Assembly: GCF_900115395.1 (NCBI RefSeq)
Contig: NZ_FOWE01000014.1
Coordinates: forward strand, 15,700 to 79,699
Length of the DNA: 64,000 bases
From: Geodermatophilus obscurus
GTDB lineage: Bacteria > Actinomycetota > Actinomycetes > Mycobacteriales > Geodermatophilaceae
Reading direction: 5' to 3'
A program made the position numbers and the translations under genes. The stretch's first letter is position 1; the number at the start of each line of letters is the position of its first letter. Below are positions 1-7,912 of this stretch, piece by piece. The notes below the pieces were generated by a model. That model ran no database searches, was not told the DNA's origin, and saw nothing but the letters and a program-made list of their open reading frames with translations.

Positions 1-624
1 GGGCGGGTGCGCGGCCGTCCCGGTCCCAGCCGGGGCACCCGGATGGCGGCCAGCAGCGGGCCGAACATCGGCGAGTCCCCGCCCTGCCCAGGCCCGATCA
101 GCACGGCCAGAGGGCGGCCGTGACCGTCGACGGCCAGATGGGTCTTGGTCGACAACCCGCCGCGGGAGCGGCCCAGCCCGTGGTCAGCCGGCTCGGCCTT
201 CTGGCCGGGTGGTGCCGTCCCCCGCTCGATCCGGGGCTCGGGCGGCGGTGGCGCCGTGCTGGTGCACCCGGGAGATCGAGGAGTCCACGCTCACCGTCCA
301 GTCCAGCTCACCGGCGGCATCCGCGCGGGCCTGCAGCGCGGTGAGGATCCGGTCCCAGGTGCCATCGAGGCTGAACCGGTGGTGTCGTTTCCACACCGTC
401 TGCCACGGACCGAACTCCACCGGCAGGTCCCGCCACGCGCAGCCGGTCCGGTAGCGGAACACGATGCCCTCGAGCACCTGCCGGTGATCTCGAAACGGCC
501 GCCCGCGCATCCCGGCCGAGCTGGGCAACAACGGCTCCAGCCGAGCCCAATCCTCGTCAGACAGCACCGCCGAGCGAGCCATCTCCAAACGATCCACCCG
601 CATCAGGCGGCCGTTGGGAGACAC
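1..624 (-). CDS. IS5-family transposase, two overlapping frames, cut by window start
   Basis: DDE transposase of the IS5 family (IS427-like group). The first frame (184-624, 146 aa) has the N-terminal domain with 'LSDEDWARLEPLLP', 'FRYRTGCAWRDLP' and 'FGPWQTVWKRHHR', then the first catalytic Asp in 'TVSVDSSI'. The protein continues in the -1 frame as 'EPADHGLGRSRGGLSTKTHL' and 'AVDGHGRPLAVLIGPGQ' and runs off the left edge. The frames meet at a run of five G on the coding strand (219-223). This group commonly makes its transposase by programmed -1 frameshifting, so the split may be functional rather than decay. The C-terminal half with the last acidic residue lies outside the window, so intactness cannot be judged. 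Confidence 0.85.
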
Positions 625-719
625 GCCCTAGTCACCGAAGGCATACCGCCGGTGAGCAGCCCGCGGTCGGCCGGCTTGAGGGTGGCAGGGCGATCGCCGG
701 ATTCCTGATGTCGTTCCCG

Positions 720-1222
720 TTGCGCCGTCGACGGCTACCACGTCCGCGCGCTCAAGGGGGGCACGTCAGCCCGTCGCCGGTCAACCATGGGCGGCCCGCT
801 TCCAACCAGCATCTGATCTGCGACGCAGCGGCATCTCGCTGGCCGTCACCCCCGACCGGCGGCAACCGCAACGACATCGCCTAGCTGATCCCGCTGCCCG
901 ATGCTGTGCCGCCGATCCGCGGGCGCCGTGGCTGGCCACGACGACGACCGCGCGAACTCGTCGCCGACCGCGGCTACGACCACGACAAGTGCCGCCGACC
1001 GCTGCGCGCCCGTGGCATCACTCCGCGAATCACCCGCCGCGGGATCGCGCACGGCTCCGGCCTGGGTCGACACCGCTGGGTGGTCGAGCGCGGCTTCGCG
1101 CGGCCGCACGCCTTCAGCGCCTGCGGACCCGCGATGAGCACCGCGCCGACAGCCACCCAAAGCCACTCCAGCTGGCAAGCGCCCTGATCTGCTACCGCCA
1201 GCCGCCGGTCAATCTGCAATGA
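720..1222 (+). pseudogene. decayed IS5-family transposase
   Basis: Remnant of a second IS5-type transposase in the opposite orientation. Recognisable pieces occur in order but in changing frames: 'VDGYHVRALKGG' (about 725-760), a 'HLICDA...SLAV' stretch, 'GGNRNDIA' followed by an in-frame TAG near 881, then 'VPPIRGRRGWPRRRP' and 'ELVADRGYDHDKCRR'. The catalytic C-terminal 'GLGRHRWVVERGFA' follows, with a last frame change near 1110 before 'LRTRDEHRAD'. With several frameshifts and a stop it cannot give an active enzyme. It is not a tail of the neighbouring minus-strand element, because orientation and sequence differ. Confidence 0.8.
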
Positions 1223-1390
1223 CTTCGTACGGCCGTTCGCCTGCAGTTGTCCCCTGAACAGCTCTTTCTCCTGACCGAAGAGCTGACGGAGCAGCAGTGC
1301 TCATCCCCGACGGGGGCGCAGTGACGAGCCTCACTGCTAGCAATCCGCTTGCAGGAGTTAGCACCCGGCAATCGGGGGCATGGTGAAGAC

Positions 1391-2362
1391 ATGGCCGCCA
1401 ACAGCAAGATCGTCAATCAGCTGCGCGCCCTCGTACTCCTCACGAAGACCGAGGAGCAGGTCGCACGGACCCGCATCTCGCAGGCCCGGACCGACGCCGT
1501 CCGCCGCGAGCTCACGCAGAACGCCGACAACGCCGCTGTGCGCACCATCGAGATCACCGAGGCGCTCCGTTCCCTCGGCGGTATCCCGGACGTCGTCACC
1601 CCGGCCCTCGGCCGGCTCAGCGCCGTCCTCAAGGCCACCTTCGAGCAGGCGGCCCCCTTTGAGGAGGCGCTGCTCACCGACCTGTCGCTCGAGCACCAGT
1701 TGCTCGACCGCGCCACCTACGTCAAGGTCCTCGCCGAGCAGGCCAAGGAAACCCGGGTGCGCCGGCTGGCCGAGAAGCTCATTAGCGCCCACGAGGCGAC
1801 CGTCGACTGGCTGACCATCGTGCTCGCGGAGGAGGCCCTCGGTGGCCCCGCGGCACTCGTCCCGACCCCGGTCCAGAAGGTCGCCGGCGGCGTGGCCCGC
1901 GCGGTCAACGCCCCGGCTCGCTTCTGGGCGAACACGGTCAACAACACCATCGAGACCGTCAAGCACGCCGGTGAGAAGACCTCCGACCGGTTCTCCGCGG
2001 GCACCGACAAGGCTGCCGACCTGACCGGCGCCGTCAAAGAGACCCTGGCCGCCGGCCGCAGCGCCTCGCTGCGTCGCGCCGAGCAGATCGCCCGCCGCGA
2101 GGGCAACAAGGACGCCGCCAAGGCTGCCAAGTCCGCCCGCGAGGAGCTCGGTGACGTCTCCGCCGACGAGCTGCCGATCAAGAACTTCGACCAGCTCTCG
2201 GTCGGCGACGCGGTGAAGGCCATCAAGGACCTCAAGGAGTCGCACGACATCCGCGTCGTCATCCGCTACGAGGAGACCCACAAGGACCGGTCGAACGTGG
2301 TCAGCGCCGCGCAGACCGCCCTGGCCGAGCTGGCCAAGGACGCGGTCGGCATCTCCAGCTGA
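1391..2362 (+). CDS. ferritin-like domain protein
   Basis: A 323-residue, mostly helical soluble protein. The N-terminal ~160 residues look like a four-helix ferritin-like bundle, with regularly spaced acidic residues and His in 'LSLEHQLLDRATYVKVL' and 'LISAHEATVDWL'. A hinge follows ('GGPAALVPTPVQKVAGGVARAV'), then a charged Lys/Ala/Glu-rich C-terminal half. I recognise the type from actinobacterial 'ferritin-like domain' proteins; iron binding is not shown. An ATG lies 14 codons upstream in frame (1349). I prefer the ATG at 1391 because it gives the sequence MAANSKIVNQLRALV and has GGTGAAG just upstream. It is the only gene in the IS-rich left part that looks undamaged and well translated, and a strong hairpin follows it. 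Confidence 0.7.
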   Translation: MAANSKIVNQLRALVLLTKTEEQVARTRISQARTDAVRRELTQNADNAAVRTIEITEALRSLGGIPDVVTPALGRLSAVLKATFEQAAPFEEALLTDLSLEHQLLDRATYVKVLAEQAKETRVRRLAEKLISAHEATVDWLTIVLAEEALGGPAALVPTPVQKVAGGVARAVNAPARFWANTVNNTIETVKHAGEKTSDRFSAGTDKAADLTGAVKETLAAGRSASLRRAEQIARREGNKDAAKAAKSAREELGDVSADELPIKNFDQLSVGDAVKAIKDLKESHDIRVVIRYEETHKDRSNVVSAAQTALAELAKDAVGISS

Positions 2363-2379
2363 CCTCGAGCCATCCCTTC

Positions 2380-2414
2380 GGAAGGCCCGCATCCCTCCTG
2401 GGTGCGGGCCTTCC
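2380..2414 (+). terminator. hairpin terminator after ferritin-like gene
   Basis: Perfect 12-bp stem (GGAAGGCCCGCA pairing with TGCGGGCCTTCC) around an 11-base loop, starting 18 bases after the stop codon. There is no long T-run, as is usual in GC-rich actinobacteria. Confidence 0.75.
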
Positions 2415-2647
2415 GTGCGTTCGGACGTCGGCGTCCGGTGCGTCTCCGCGCCCCGACGACTGCGTCCAGCGCTGTTCCGCCTGCGTTGCGGCCGGGAGCC
2501 GCTGCTCGTGGTTTGGCCCTCGGGGCATGGCGGGGGGGGCTCCGGGCATGACGACGGCGGTCCGAGGACGCACGCGACGAACTTCCCGTTTGCCGCTAGC
2601 CCGAAGCCTTCACTTCGCATGAGCTGAGCGCTGTTCAGGAGCACTAA

Positions 2648-3012
2648 AGGCGCCTCTGGCCTGCAAGGATGTTGCTTGCTGAGGGCAATATCCGCACGGG
2701 CCAGGAAGCACCTTTCTGATGTGGAAGCGTGGCGGTCGATACCCGCGTCCGACCGTCGACGGGAACGGAAACAGCGTTGTTTCGAACGCCGGTGCGGTGC
2801 TGCTGCTGCGCACCGCGGAGGCCGTCGGTCTCGACCTCGCCCTCTCCCGGGGCGTGGCGTCGTGGCGGCGGCCGCTGGTGATCGACGAGGACGCCACCCC
2901 GGTCACCGCGCACTCCGAGAAGGAGTGCGCGGCGCCGACGTTCAAGGCCGGCTTCCATGCGCTGTGGGCGTTCCTCGACCACGGCCCGGAGGGCACCGGA
3001 GAGCCGCTGGCG
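2648..3012 (+). pseudogene. IS1380-family transposase remnant with internal deletion
   Basis: The N-terminus of an IS1380-type transposase is clear: 'NGNSVVSNAGAVLLLRTAEA' and 'VGLDLALSRGVASWRRP'. The frame then jumps to the region around the first catalytic Asp, 'LVIDEDATPVTAHSEKE', and to 'FLDHGPEGTGEPLA'. A family member has roughly 60-100 extra residues between these blocks, so the copy has an in-frame deletion. It also ends near 3012, where a fragment of an unrelated minus-strand gene begins. The AT-richer 70 bases before the ATG at 2719 resemble the left-end leader of such elements. Not functional. Confidence 0.8.
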
Positions 3013-3246
3013 TTCGGCCGGCGTCGCTCGATCTCCGACTGCACGGTCAACCGCCGGACCTCCCGGTCCAGCGCGCCGATCCGGGTGTGCAGGCGACTGA
3101 CGTCGCTGCCGGCCGGCAGATTGAGCAGGTGCCAGGGGCCGGCTGTGACGCCCTCCGCCGAGCTACGGGCCAGGCTCTGCGCCCCGCCGCAACACGGCCA
3201 CCCCCACGGCGAAGGCCTCGGTGCGCACCAGACGGTCCGCGCAGGG
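3013..3246 (-). pseudogene. broken fragment of an unrecognised soluble protein
   Basis: Reading the minus strand gives coherent protein-like sequence: 'RLVRTEAFAVGVAVLRR', then, after a one-base frame change, 'GAQSLARSSAEGVTAGPWHL', 'LNLPAGSDVSRLHTRIGALD' and 'REVRRLTVQSEIERRRPNA'. It stops at the junction with the IS1380 remnant. The last part is a probable coiled coil. I do not recognise the family. It looks like the tail of a gene that was truncated by the insertion and then decayed; its 5' part towards the acyl-CoA synthetase is also lost. Confidence 0.4.
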
Positions 3247-3306
3247 GGGTCACCTGGCGTTCCGCGGCGGCGAAGGCCTGCCGCTACAGCCGGCTGCCCA
3301 GTGCTG

Positions 3307-4812
3307 TCATCGCTGGCCTACCTGCCCGGGCACCTCGACCGCGCGGCGCAGGATCTTCCCGGTGGGACCCTTGGGCAGCGAGTCGACCAGCCAGACGTGC
3401 CGCGGGTACTTGTAGGCGGCCACCCGGGCCTTGGCGAACTCGCGGAGCTCGTCGACCTCGGCGGTAGCACCGGGCTTCAGCGCCACGGCCGCGGCGACCT
3501 CCTCGCCGAGCTCGGGGTGCGCGATCCCGATGCAAGCGACCTCGGCCACCGCCGGGTGCTCGTACAGCGCCTCCTCGATCTCCCGCGGGTACACGTTGAA
3601 GCCCCCGCGGATGATCATCTCCTTCTTGCGGTCGACGATGGAGTAGTAGCCGTCGTCGTCGACCCGGGCCAGGTCACCGGTGCGGAACCAGCCGTCCGGG
3701 ATGGCCTTGGCGGTGTCCTCGGGGCGCTGCCAGTAGCCCTTCATCAGGTTCTCGCCGCGGATCGCGATCTCCCCTACCTCCCCCGGGGCGACGACGTTGC
3801 CGTCATCGTCGACCAGGCGCAGCTCCACCCCGCGGATGGGCGTGCCGATCGAGCCGGGCTTGCGCTCGGCGTGCGGGTGGTTGAAGGAGGCGACCGGCGA
3901 GGTCTCGGAGAGGCCGTAGCCCTCGAGCACGATGCAGCCGAAGGTCTTCTCGAACGACCGCATCACCTCTACCGGCAGGGCCGACCCGCCGGAGACGCAC
4001 AGGCGCAGGCTGGACATGTCGTGGTCGTCCCGGTTAGGGGCATGCAGCATCGCGGAGAACATCGTCGGCACGCCCTGGAACACGGTCACTCTGTCGCGCT
4101 GCACCACCGACAGTGCCTTGCTGCCGTCGAAGCGGGGGATCAGCGTGAGGCAGGAGCCGGCGAGCACGCCCGCGTTGAGCGAGCAGGTGAGCCCGAAGAC
4201 GTGAAACAGCGGCAGGCACCCCATGATGACGTCGTCCGGGGTGGCCTCCAGCAGGGTCTCCTGCGTGGTCCGGGCGTTGCTGCTCAGCCCGGCGTGGGTC
4301 AGCTCGGCGCCCTTGGGCTTCCCGGTGGTGCCGGAGGTGTAGAGGATCACCGCGGTGTCCTCATCGGCCCGTTCGACTGCGGCGGGCACCTCGCCGGCCG
4401 GGCCCATCAGCTCCTGGGGCAGCGCCGCGCCGACGGTCACCGCGTCGATGCCCACGGTGGCCGCGGCCTCGGCGGCCGGCTGAGCCGAGGGTTCCACGGC
4501 CACCACCAGCCGGGCGCCGGAGTCGGTCAGGTAGTACTCGATCTCCCGGGCCTTGAGCAGCGGGTTCATCGGCACGACGACCGCGCCGGCGAGCAGCGCG
4601 CCGTAGAAGACCACCGGGAACGACAGCACGTTCGGCAGCACCATCCCCACCCGGTCGCCGGGTTCCACGCCGCGGGCGCGCAGCCCGGCGGCGACCTGGC
4701 CGGCCACGTCGCGGAACTCGTCGTAGGTCAGGGACGCGTCGTCCATCCGCAGGGCCGGTCGTTCCCCGTACTTCTCCGCGGTGTCGAGCAGGTGCTGGGC
4801 CAGGTTGCTCAT
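3307..4812 (-). CDS. long-chain fatty-acid--CoA ligase (AMP-forming)
   Basis: A 501-residue member of the ANL superfamily that activates a carboxylic acid to acyl-AMP and then acyl-CoA. Key motifs are present: the P-loop-like A3 motif '[19 protein letters not shown]', 'LPLFHVFGL', A5 '[12 protein letters not shown]', A7 '[17 protein letters not shown]', A8 '[20 protein letters not shown]', and near the C-terminus A10 '[13 protein letters not shown]' with the catalytic Lys. Length is typical. The ATG at 4812 ([16 protein letters not shown]) has GGAAGG upstream and was chosen over an in-frame ATG 22 codons earlier. Substrate chain length cannot be read from sequence. It appears intact although its neighbours are IS and recombinase remnants. 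Confidence 0.88.
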   Translation of the reverse strand: MSNLAQHLLDTAEKYGERPALRMDDASLTYDEFRDVAGQVAAGLRARGVEPGDRVGMVLPNVLSFPVVFYGALLAGAVVVPMNPLLKAREIEYYLTDSGARLVVAVEPSAQPAAEAAATVGIDAVTVGAALPQELMGPAGEVPAAVERADEDTAVILYTSGTTGKPKGAELTHAGLSSNARTTQETLLEATPDDVIMGCLPLFHVFGLTCSLNAGVLAGSCLTLIPRFDGSKALSVVQRDRVTVFQGVPTMFSAMLHAPNRDDHDMSSLRLCVSGGSALPVEVMRSFEKTFGCIVLEGYGLSETSPVASFNHPHAERKPGSIGTPIRGVELRLVDDDGNVVAPGEVGEIAIRGENLMKGYWQRPEDTAKAIPDGWFRTGDLARVDDDGYYSIVDRKKEMIIRGGFNVYPREIEEALYEHPAVAEVACIGIAHPELGEEVAAAVALKPGATAEVDELREFAKARVAAYKYPRHVWLVDSLPKGPTGKILRRAVEVPGQVGQR

Positions 4813-4862
4813 CGGCGAGCCTTCCCGTCGAGTGCTGGACCCTCGCCTACCCGGCCCGAGCG

Positions 4863-5795
4863 GTGATCTACCGCACATTGCCCGTTACGGTGCTGCCCAC
4901 GGGTAGCGCCGTCCAGCAGCGGACCGGACGCCGTCGAAGGAGCTGGCACTGGTGGCGGACCCCGGTCCGTCCGCTACTTCGGCCGGTGGCTGACCGATCG
5001 CGGCGGCCGGCGACGCTGGACGTGCTCACCCGGCACGCCATCAGCGCCTGGCCGGCCGAGCGGGCCGAGACGTGCGAGCCCTCCACGGTGGGCACCCGGC
5101 TGCGCGGGATGCGCCGGTTCTGCCGGTGGCTGGTCACTGAAGGAGAGCAGGAGAAGGCCCCCACCGACGGCATCGAGATCCCCAGTCCGCCCGACAAGCC
5201 GATCCCGATCCTCACCGACGACGAGATCACCGCCCTGCTCAAGGCCTGCGCAGTAGGCCCCGGCCGGGCGGGCGTCTTCGACCGTGCCGTCTTCCTCGGC
5301 AGCCGGGACGAGGTGGTGCTGCGGCTGCTACTCGACCCCGGCGTGCGGGTGTCGGAGCTGTGCGTACTGGAGCTGACCGACCTCGACCTTGACCGAGAAC
5401 TGGCCTACGTCACCGGCAAGGGCCCCCGACCCCGGGTTGTCCCGTTCGGCGCGAGGACCGCCCAGGCCGTCGACCGCTACCTGCAGGTGCGCGCCCTGCA
5501 CCCCTACGCCCGCTCACCACGGCTGCTGCTCGGCCAGCACGGCCCCATGACGCCCGACGGCGCCCGCGACGTGCTGCACACCCGCGCCGCGCAGGCCGGC
5601 ATCGCCGACATCCATCCGCACCGCTTCCGGCACACCTTCGCCCACCGGTGGCCGGCTGGAGGCGGACAGGAGCGGGACCTGATGATGCTGGCCGGCTGGC
5701 GCAGCGACGACATGCTGTCCCGCTACGCCGCTTCCACCGCGGTCGAGCGCGCCCACGACGCACACCGGCGCCTCGGCCTCGGTGATCGACTGTGA
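4863..5795 (+). pseudogene. tyrosine recombinase/integrase, N-terminus frame-damaged
   Basis: The catalytic domain is well kept: Arg in '[14 protein letters not shown]', Lys in '[14 protein letters not shown]', the box II '[11 protein letters not shown]', Trp in '[13 protein letters not shown]' (Trp instead of the usual His) and the Tyr nucleophile in the same string. A core-binding segment, '[16 protein letters not shown]', precedes it. The expected preceding peptide, '[13 protein letters not shown]', lies in another frame (about 4966-5004), so a one-base change near 5005 separates it from the rest. The open frame upstream of that point is arginine-rich and unlike the family. A shortened protein could start inside, but full core-type DNA binding is doubtful. 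Probably a dead integrase of the former island beside tRNA-Asn. Confidence 0.65.
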
Positions 5796-6141
5796 TTCCG
5801 CGTAGGTGGGACCGAGCCTTCGATGCGGGGCTGGACGCCGAGCACGCCGAGGCCGAAGGGTTCACGCCCTCGCAGATGTGGACCCCACGCGTCGCGGCCG
5901 GGGATGACAGCGACCACCTGAGGAGCCCCAGGCGTACGCGGGCGTCCGCCTCGGTTCGTCGACTGCGTCGGTGCAGCTCGGGTAGCGACCTCGTCGGTAC
6001 GGCCGTCCGCCGCCGGCACCGGCAGCAGGCCAGGACGGCCAGCGGCGCGTGCAGTCGGCCCGGGGTCGGCCGGCGGAGCCGGGAAGATCGTTCCGTCCGA
6101 CGGCGGAGCCGAGTACCGCTGTGGCCCCTACGATCGGCGCG
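5796..6141. other. no gene recognised
   Basis: 346 bases between the integrase remnant and the next gene. Frames here are arginine-rich and match nothing I recognise. It probably contains decayed sequence and the promoter of the gene starting at 6142. Confidence 0.5.
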
Positions 6142-6573
6142 ATGCCTGACCGCTCGCACGCCCAGGCCGCTCTCGGCCAGCAGCTATACGCCGTACTCGA
6201 GCAGTGCCGCAAGCCGGAGATCCTCTGGGCGAAGCTGGCCACGGGCAACTACGACTGGCTGGGCGTCCGACGCAACGGCAAGTACGTGCTGGGCCGGCCG
6301 CGGCTGTCCGCCGTCGTCCCGGAGGAGCCCGGTACGCCACCGAACGACACCCGGGAGCCGCACCGCATCGAGGCACTCGGGCCCCTGCAGCGGGTCCCGC
6401 GGTGGGAGGCCTACCCGACGCCCGAGGAGGCCCACGACACCTTCCGCCGGCTGGCGCGGGGGGATCCGATCACCCCGCTGCGGACGTCGGGTGTCTGGCG
6501 GGCCCGCCTGGTCCTCGACGGCCGGTCGGTCGAGGAGCGGCTCGTCGTCCGCCCGCTCCCGCGGCTCTTCTGA
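6142..6573 (+). CDS. hypothetical protein
   Basis: 143 residues starting MPDRSHAQAALGQQLYAVLE, soluble, with no signal peptide or membrane helix. The composition is that of a normally used actinobacterial gene, rich in Glu, Arg and Leu with few repeats. The ATG at 6142 is chosen over an in-frame ATG 31 codons upstream, because the upstream stretch is Arg/Pro-rich and unlike the rest. I do not recognise a family. It sits alone between the integrase remnant and tRNA-Asn and is probably island cargo. Confidence 0.5.
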   Translation: MPDRSHAQAALGQQLYAVLEQCRKPEILWAKLATGNYDWLGVRRNGKYVLGRPRLSAVVPEEPGTPPNDTREPHRIEALGPLQRVPRWEAYPTPEEAHDTFRRLARGDPITPLRTSGVWRARLVLDGRSVEERLVVRPLPRLF

Positions 6574-6718
6574 CCCGGACGGCGGCGGTGCCCGCCACCC
6601 CGACGCACTGACAGGGAGGTCGACCGCCGCGGCGCCGGCACGTCCTGGTCGTCCACCCGCACGACGACCGCCGCTGGCGGAGGGAGGACCTTGCGCAAGC
6701 CGGGCGGTCCGCTCGTTT

Positions 6719-6740
6719 ATTGGTCGTAGATTGGTCGTAG
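6719..6740. repeat. 11-bp direct repeat near tRNA-Asn
   Basis: ATTGGTCGTAG occurs twice in tandem, 45 bases beyond the tRNA 3' end. It is AT-rich compared with its surroundings. It could be a recombinase arm-type site or plain slippage. Confidence 0.4.
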
Positions 6741-6784
6741 AGCCCGGCCCCACAACCACGCCAAGCCGCTGACCTGCGGTGTTG

Positions 6785-6857
6785 CTCCCCCGATTGGACT
6801 CGAACCAATAACCCTGCGATTAACAGTCGCATGCTCTGCCAATTGAGCTACGGGGGA
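6785..6857 (-). tRNA. tRNA-Asn (GTT)
   Basis: The minus strand folds as a 73-base cloverleaf. The acceptor stem TCCCCCG pairs with CGGGGGA, with discriminator G. The D-loop lies in GCTCAATTGGCAGAGC, the anticodon loop CTGTTAA carries GTT, and the T-arm contains GGTTCGAGTCC. CCA is not encoded (CAA follows). Its 3' end points towards the IS and integrase remnants, a usual arrangement for an element integrated at a tRNA. Confidence 0.95.
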
Positions 6858-6996
6858 CGGGCGGGCGGGGCCCGCGCACCCGTCGAGAGTACCGCACGGC
6901 CCACGGCGTCCCGCGCAGGCTCCTCCGATCGCGGACGGTCACGTGTCGCCGTAGCGTGATCACCCGGTCTCACTCGTCCCAGACACGGAGGTCCTC

Positions 6997-7311
6997 GTGG
7001 CCAAGTTCTCCTTCCTCCTCGGCTTCGGCGCCGGTTACGTCCTCGGCGCGAAGGCCGGCCGCGAACGCTACGAGCAGATCCTCGGCCTGTGGTCCGACGC
7101 CAAGGACAACCCCCAGCTGCAGGGGCTGGCCGGCATCGCACAGGCCCGCGCCGACGACGTCCTCGACTCGGTGAAGTCGAAGATGGGCCGCGACACCGGC
7201 TCCGACCTCCCCGCGGCGCGGTCCACCGGCACGACGACGCTGCCCCCGGCGACGATCACCGAGTCCCCCGACCTGACCGCGCTGCCGGCCGACCCGCCGC
7301 CCGTCGTCTGA
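6997..7311 (+). CDS. small YtxH-like membrane-associated protein
   Basis: 104 residues. The GTG start has CGGAGG six bases upstream. The N-terminus is a short glycine-containing hydrophobic segment (FSFLLGFGAGYVLGAKAG) followed by the basic/acidic 'RERYEQILGLWSDAKDN'. This is the pattern of actinobacterial YtxH-like proteins found near tRNA or dnaG genes. The C-terminus (about residues 70-104) is Pro/Thr-rich and probably disordered. Function unknown; likely held in the membrane by the N-terminal segment. It is convergent with the gene at 7331, with only 19 bases between stops. Confidence 0.7.
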   Translation: MAKFSFLLGFGAGYVLGAKAGRERYEQILGLWSDAKDNPQLQGLAGIAQARADDVLDSVKSKMGRDTGSDLPAARSTGTTTLPPATITESPDLTALPADPPPVV

Positions 7312-7330
7312 GCGGGCGCGCCCGGGCGGC

Positions 7331-7912
7331 TCAGCCGGGCTGCTCGGCGGCCAGCGCCTCCTCGAGCTTGGCCCGCGCCGCCGCGCGGGCCTCCGGGTCG
7401 GTGCGGTCGGCGTCGTCGTCGAACACGACGGTCCACTCGCGGGCGGGCTGACCGGGCACCCGCCGCGCGACCAGGAGCACCCCTCCCCCGCCGGGCAGCG
7501 GCGACCGGCGGCTGGCCACGACCGTCTGATCCACCCGCCGGCGCACCACGGCCGGCAGCTCACCGGCGTCGGTGAGCGCGTACCGCTCGGCCGGCTCACG
7601 GGCCTGCACCCCGGGCTCGACCTCGGTCAGCGCGGTCACGGTGAACGTCCCGCCGCCGTCGTTGGTCGCCGCCCAGCGCGCCGAGCCCACCTCGTGCCAG
7701 CGCAGCACGTCGACGTCGCCGGCGTCGGCGAGCGGCAGGTCGGCCGGTACCACGCGCAGCCCCTGGCTGGTGGCCACCAGCCAGCCGCGCCCTCGGGAGA
7801 GCTCCCCCCAGGCCAGGACCCGCTCGTCGGGGTCGGCCGAGCCCTGGACGACGGCCCGCACCGGCTCGGGCGGGCGGGCGAACCGGCGGCGCAGCAGCGC
7901 GGCGACCCTCAC
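7331..7912 (-). CDS. conserved hypothetical protein coupled to dnaG
   Basis: 193 residues, soluble. The GTG start overlaps the dnaG stop by four bases (GTGA), so it is translationally coupled to primase. The middle part alternates strands and turns ('RGWLVATSQGLRVVPADLP', 'VDVLRWHEVGSARWAA') and ends in an Ala/Glu helix. This fold pattern is that of small actinobacterial PH-like proteins found next to dnaG. No catalytic motif is visible. The role is unknown; the conserved coupling suggests it is expressed with primase. Confidence 0.65.
   Translation of the reverse strand: MRVAALLRRRFARPPEPVRAVVQGSADPDERVLAWGELSRGRGWLVATSQGLRVVPADLPLADAGDVDVLRWHEVGSARWAATNDGGGTFTVTALTEVEPGVQAREPAERYALTDAGELPAVVRRRVDQTVVASRRSPLPGGGGVLLVARRVPGQPAREWTVVFDDDADRTDPEARAAARAKLEEALAAEQPG

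Noticed and set aside
2719-4866. Single 715-codon + frame joining the IS1380 remnant to a long protein
   Set aside because: Only the first ~100 codons resemble transposase; the rest is antisense to the acyl-CoA synthetase.
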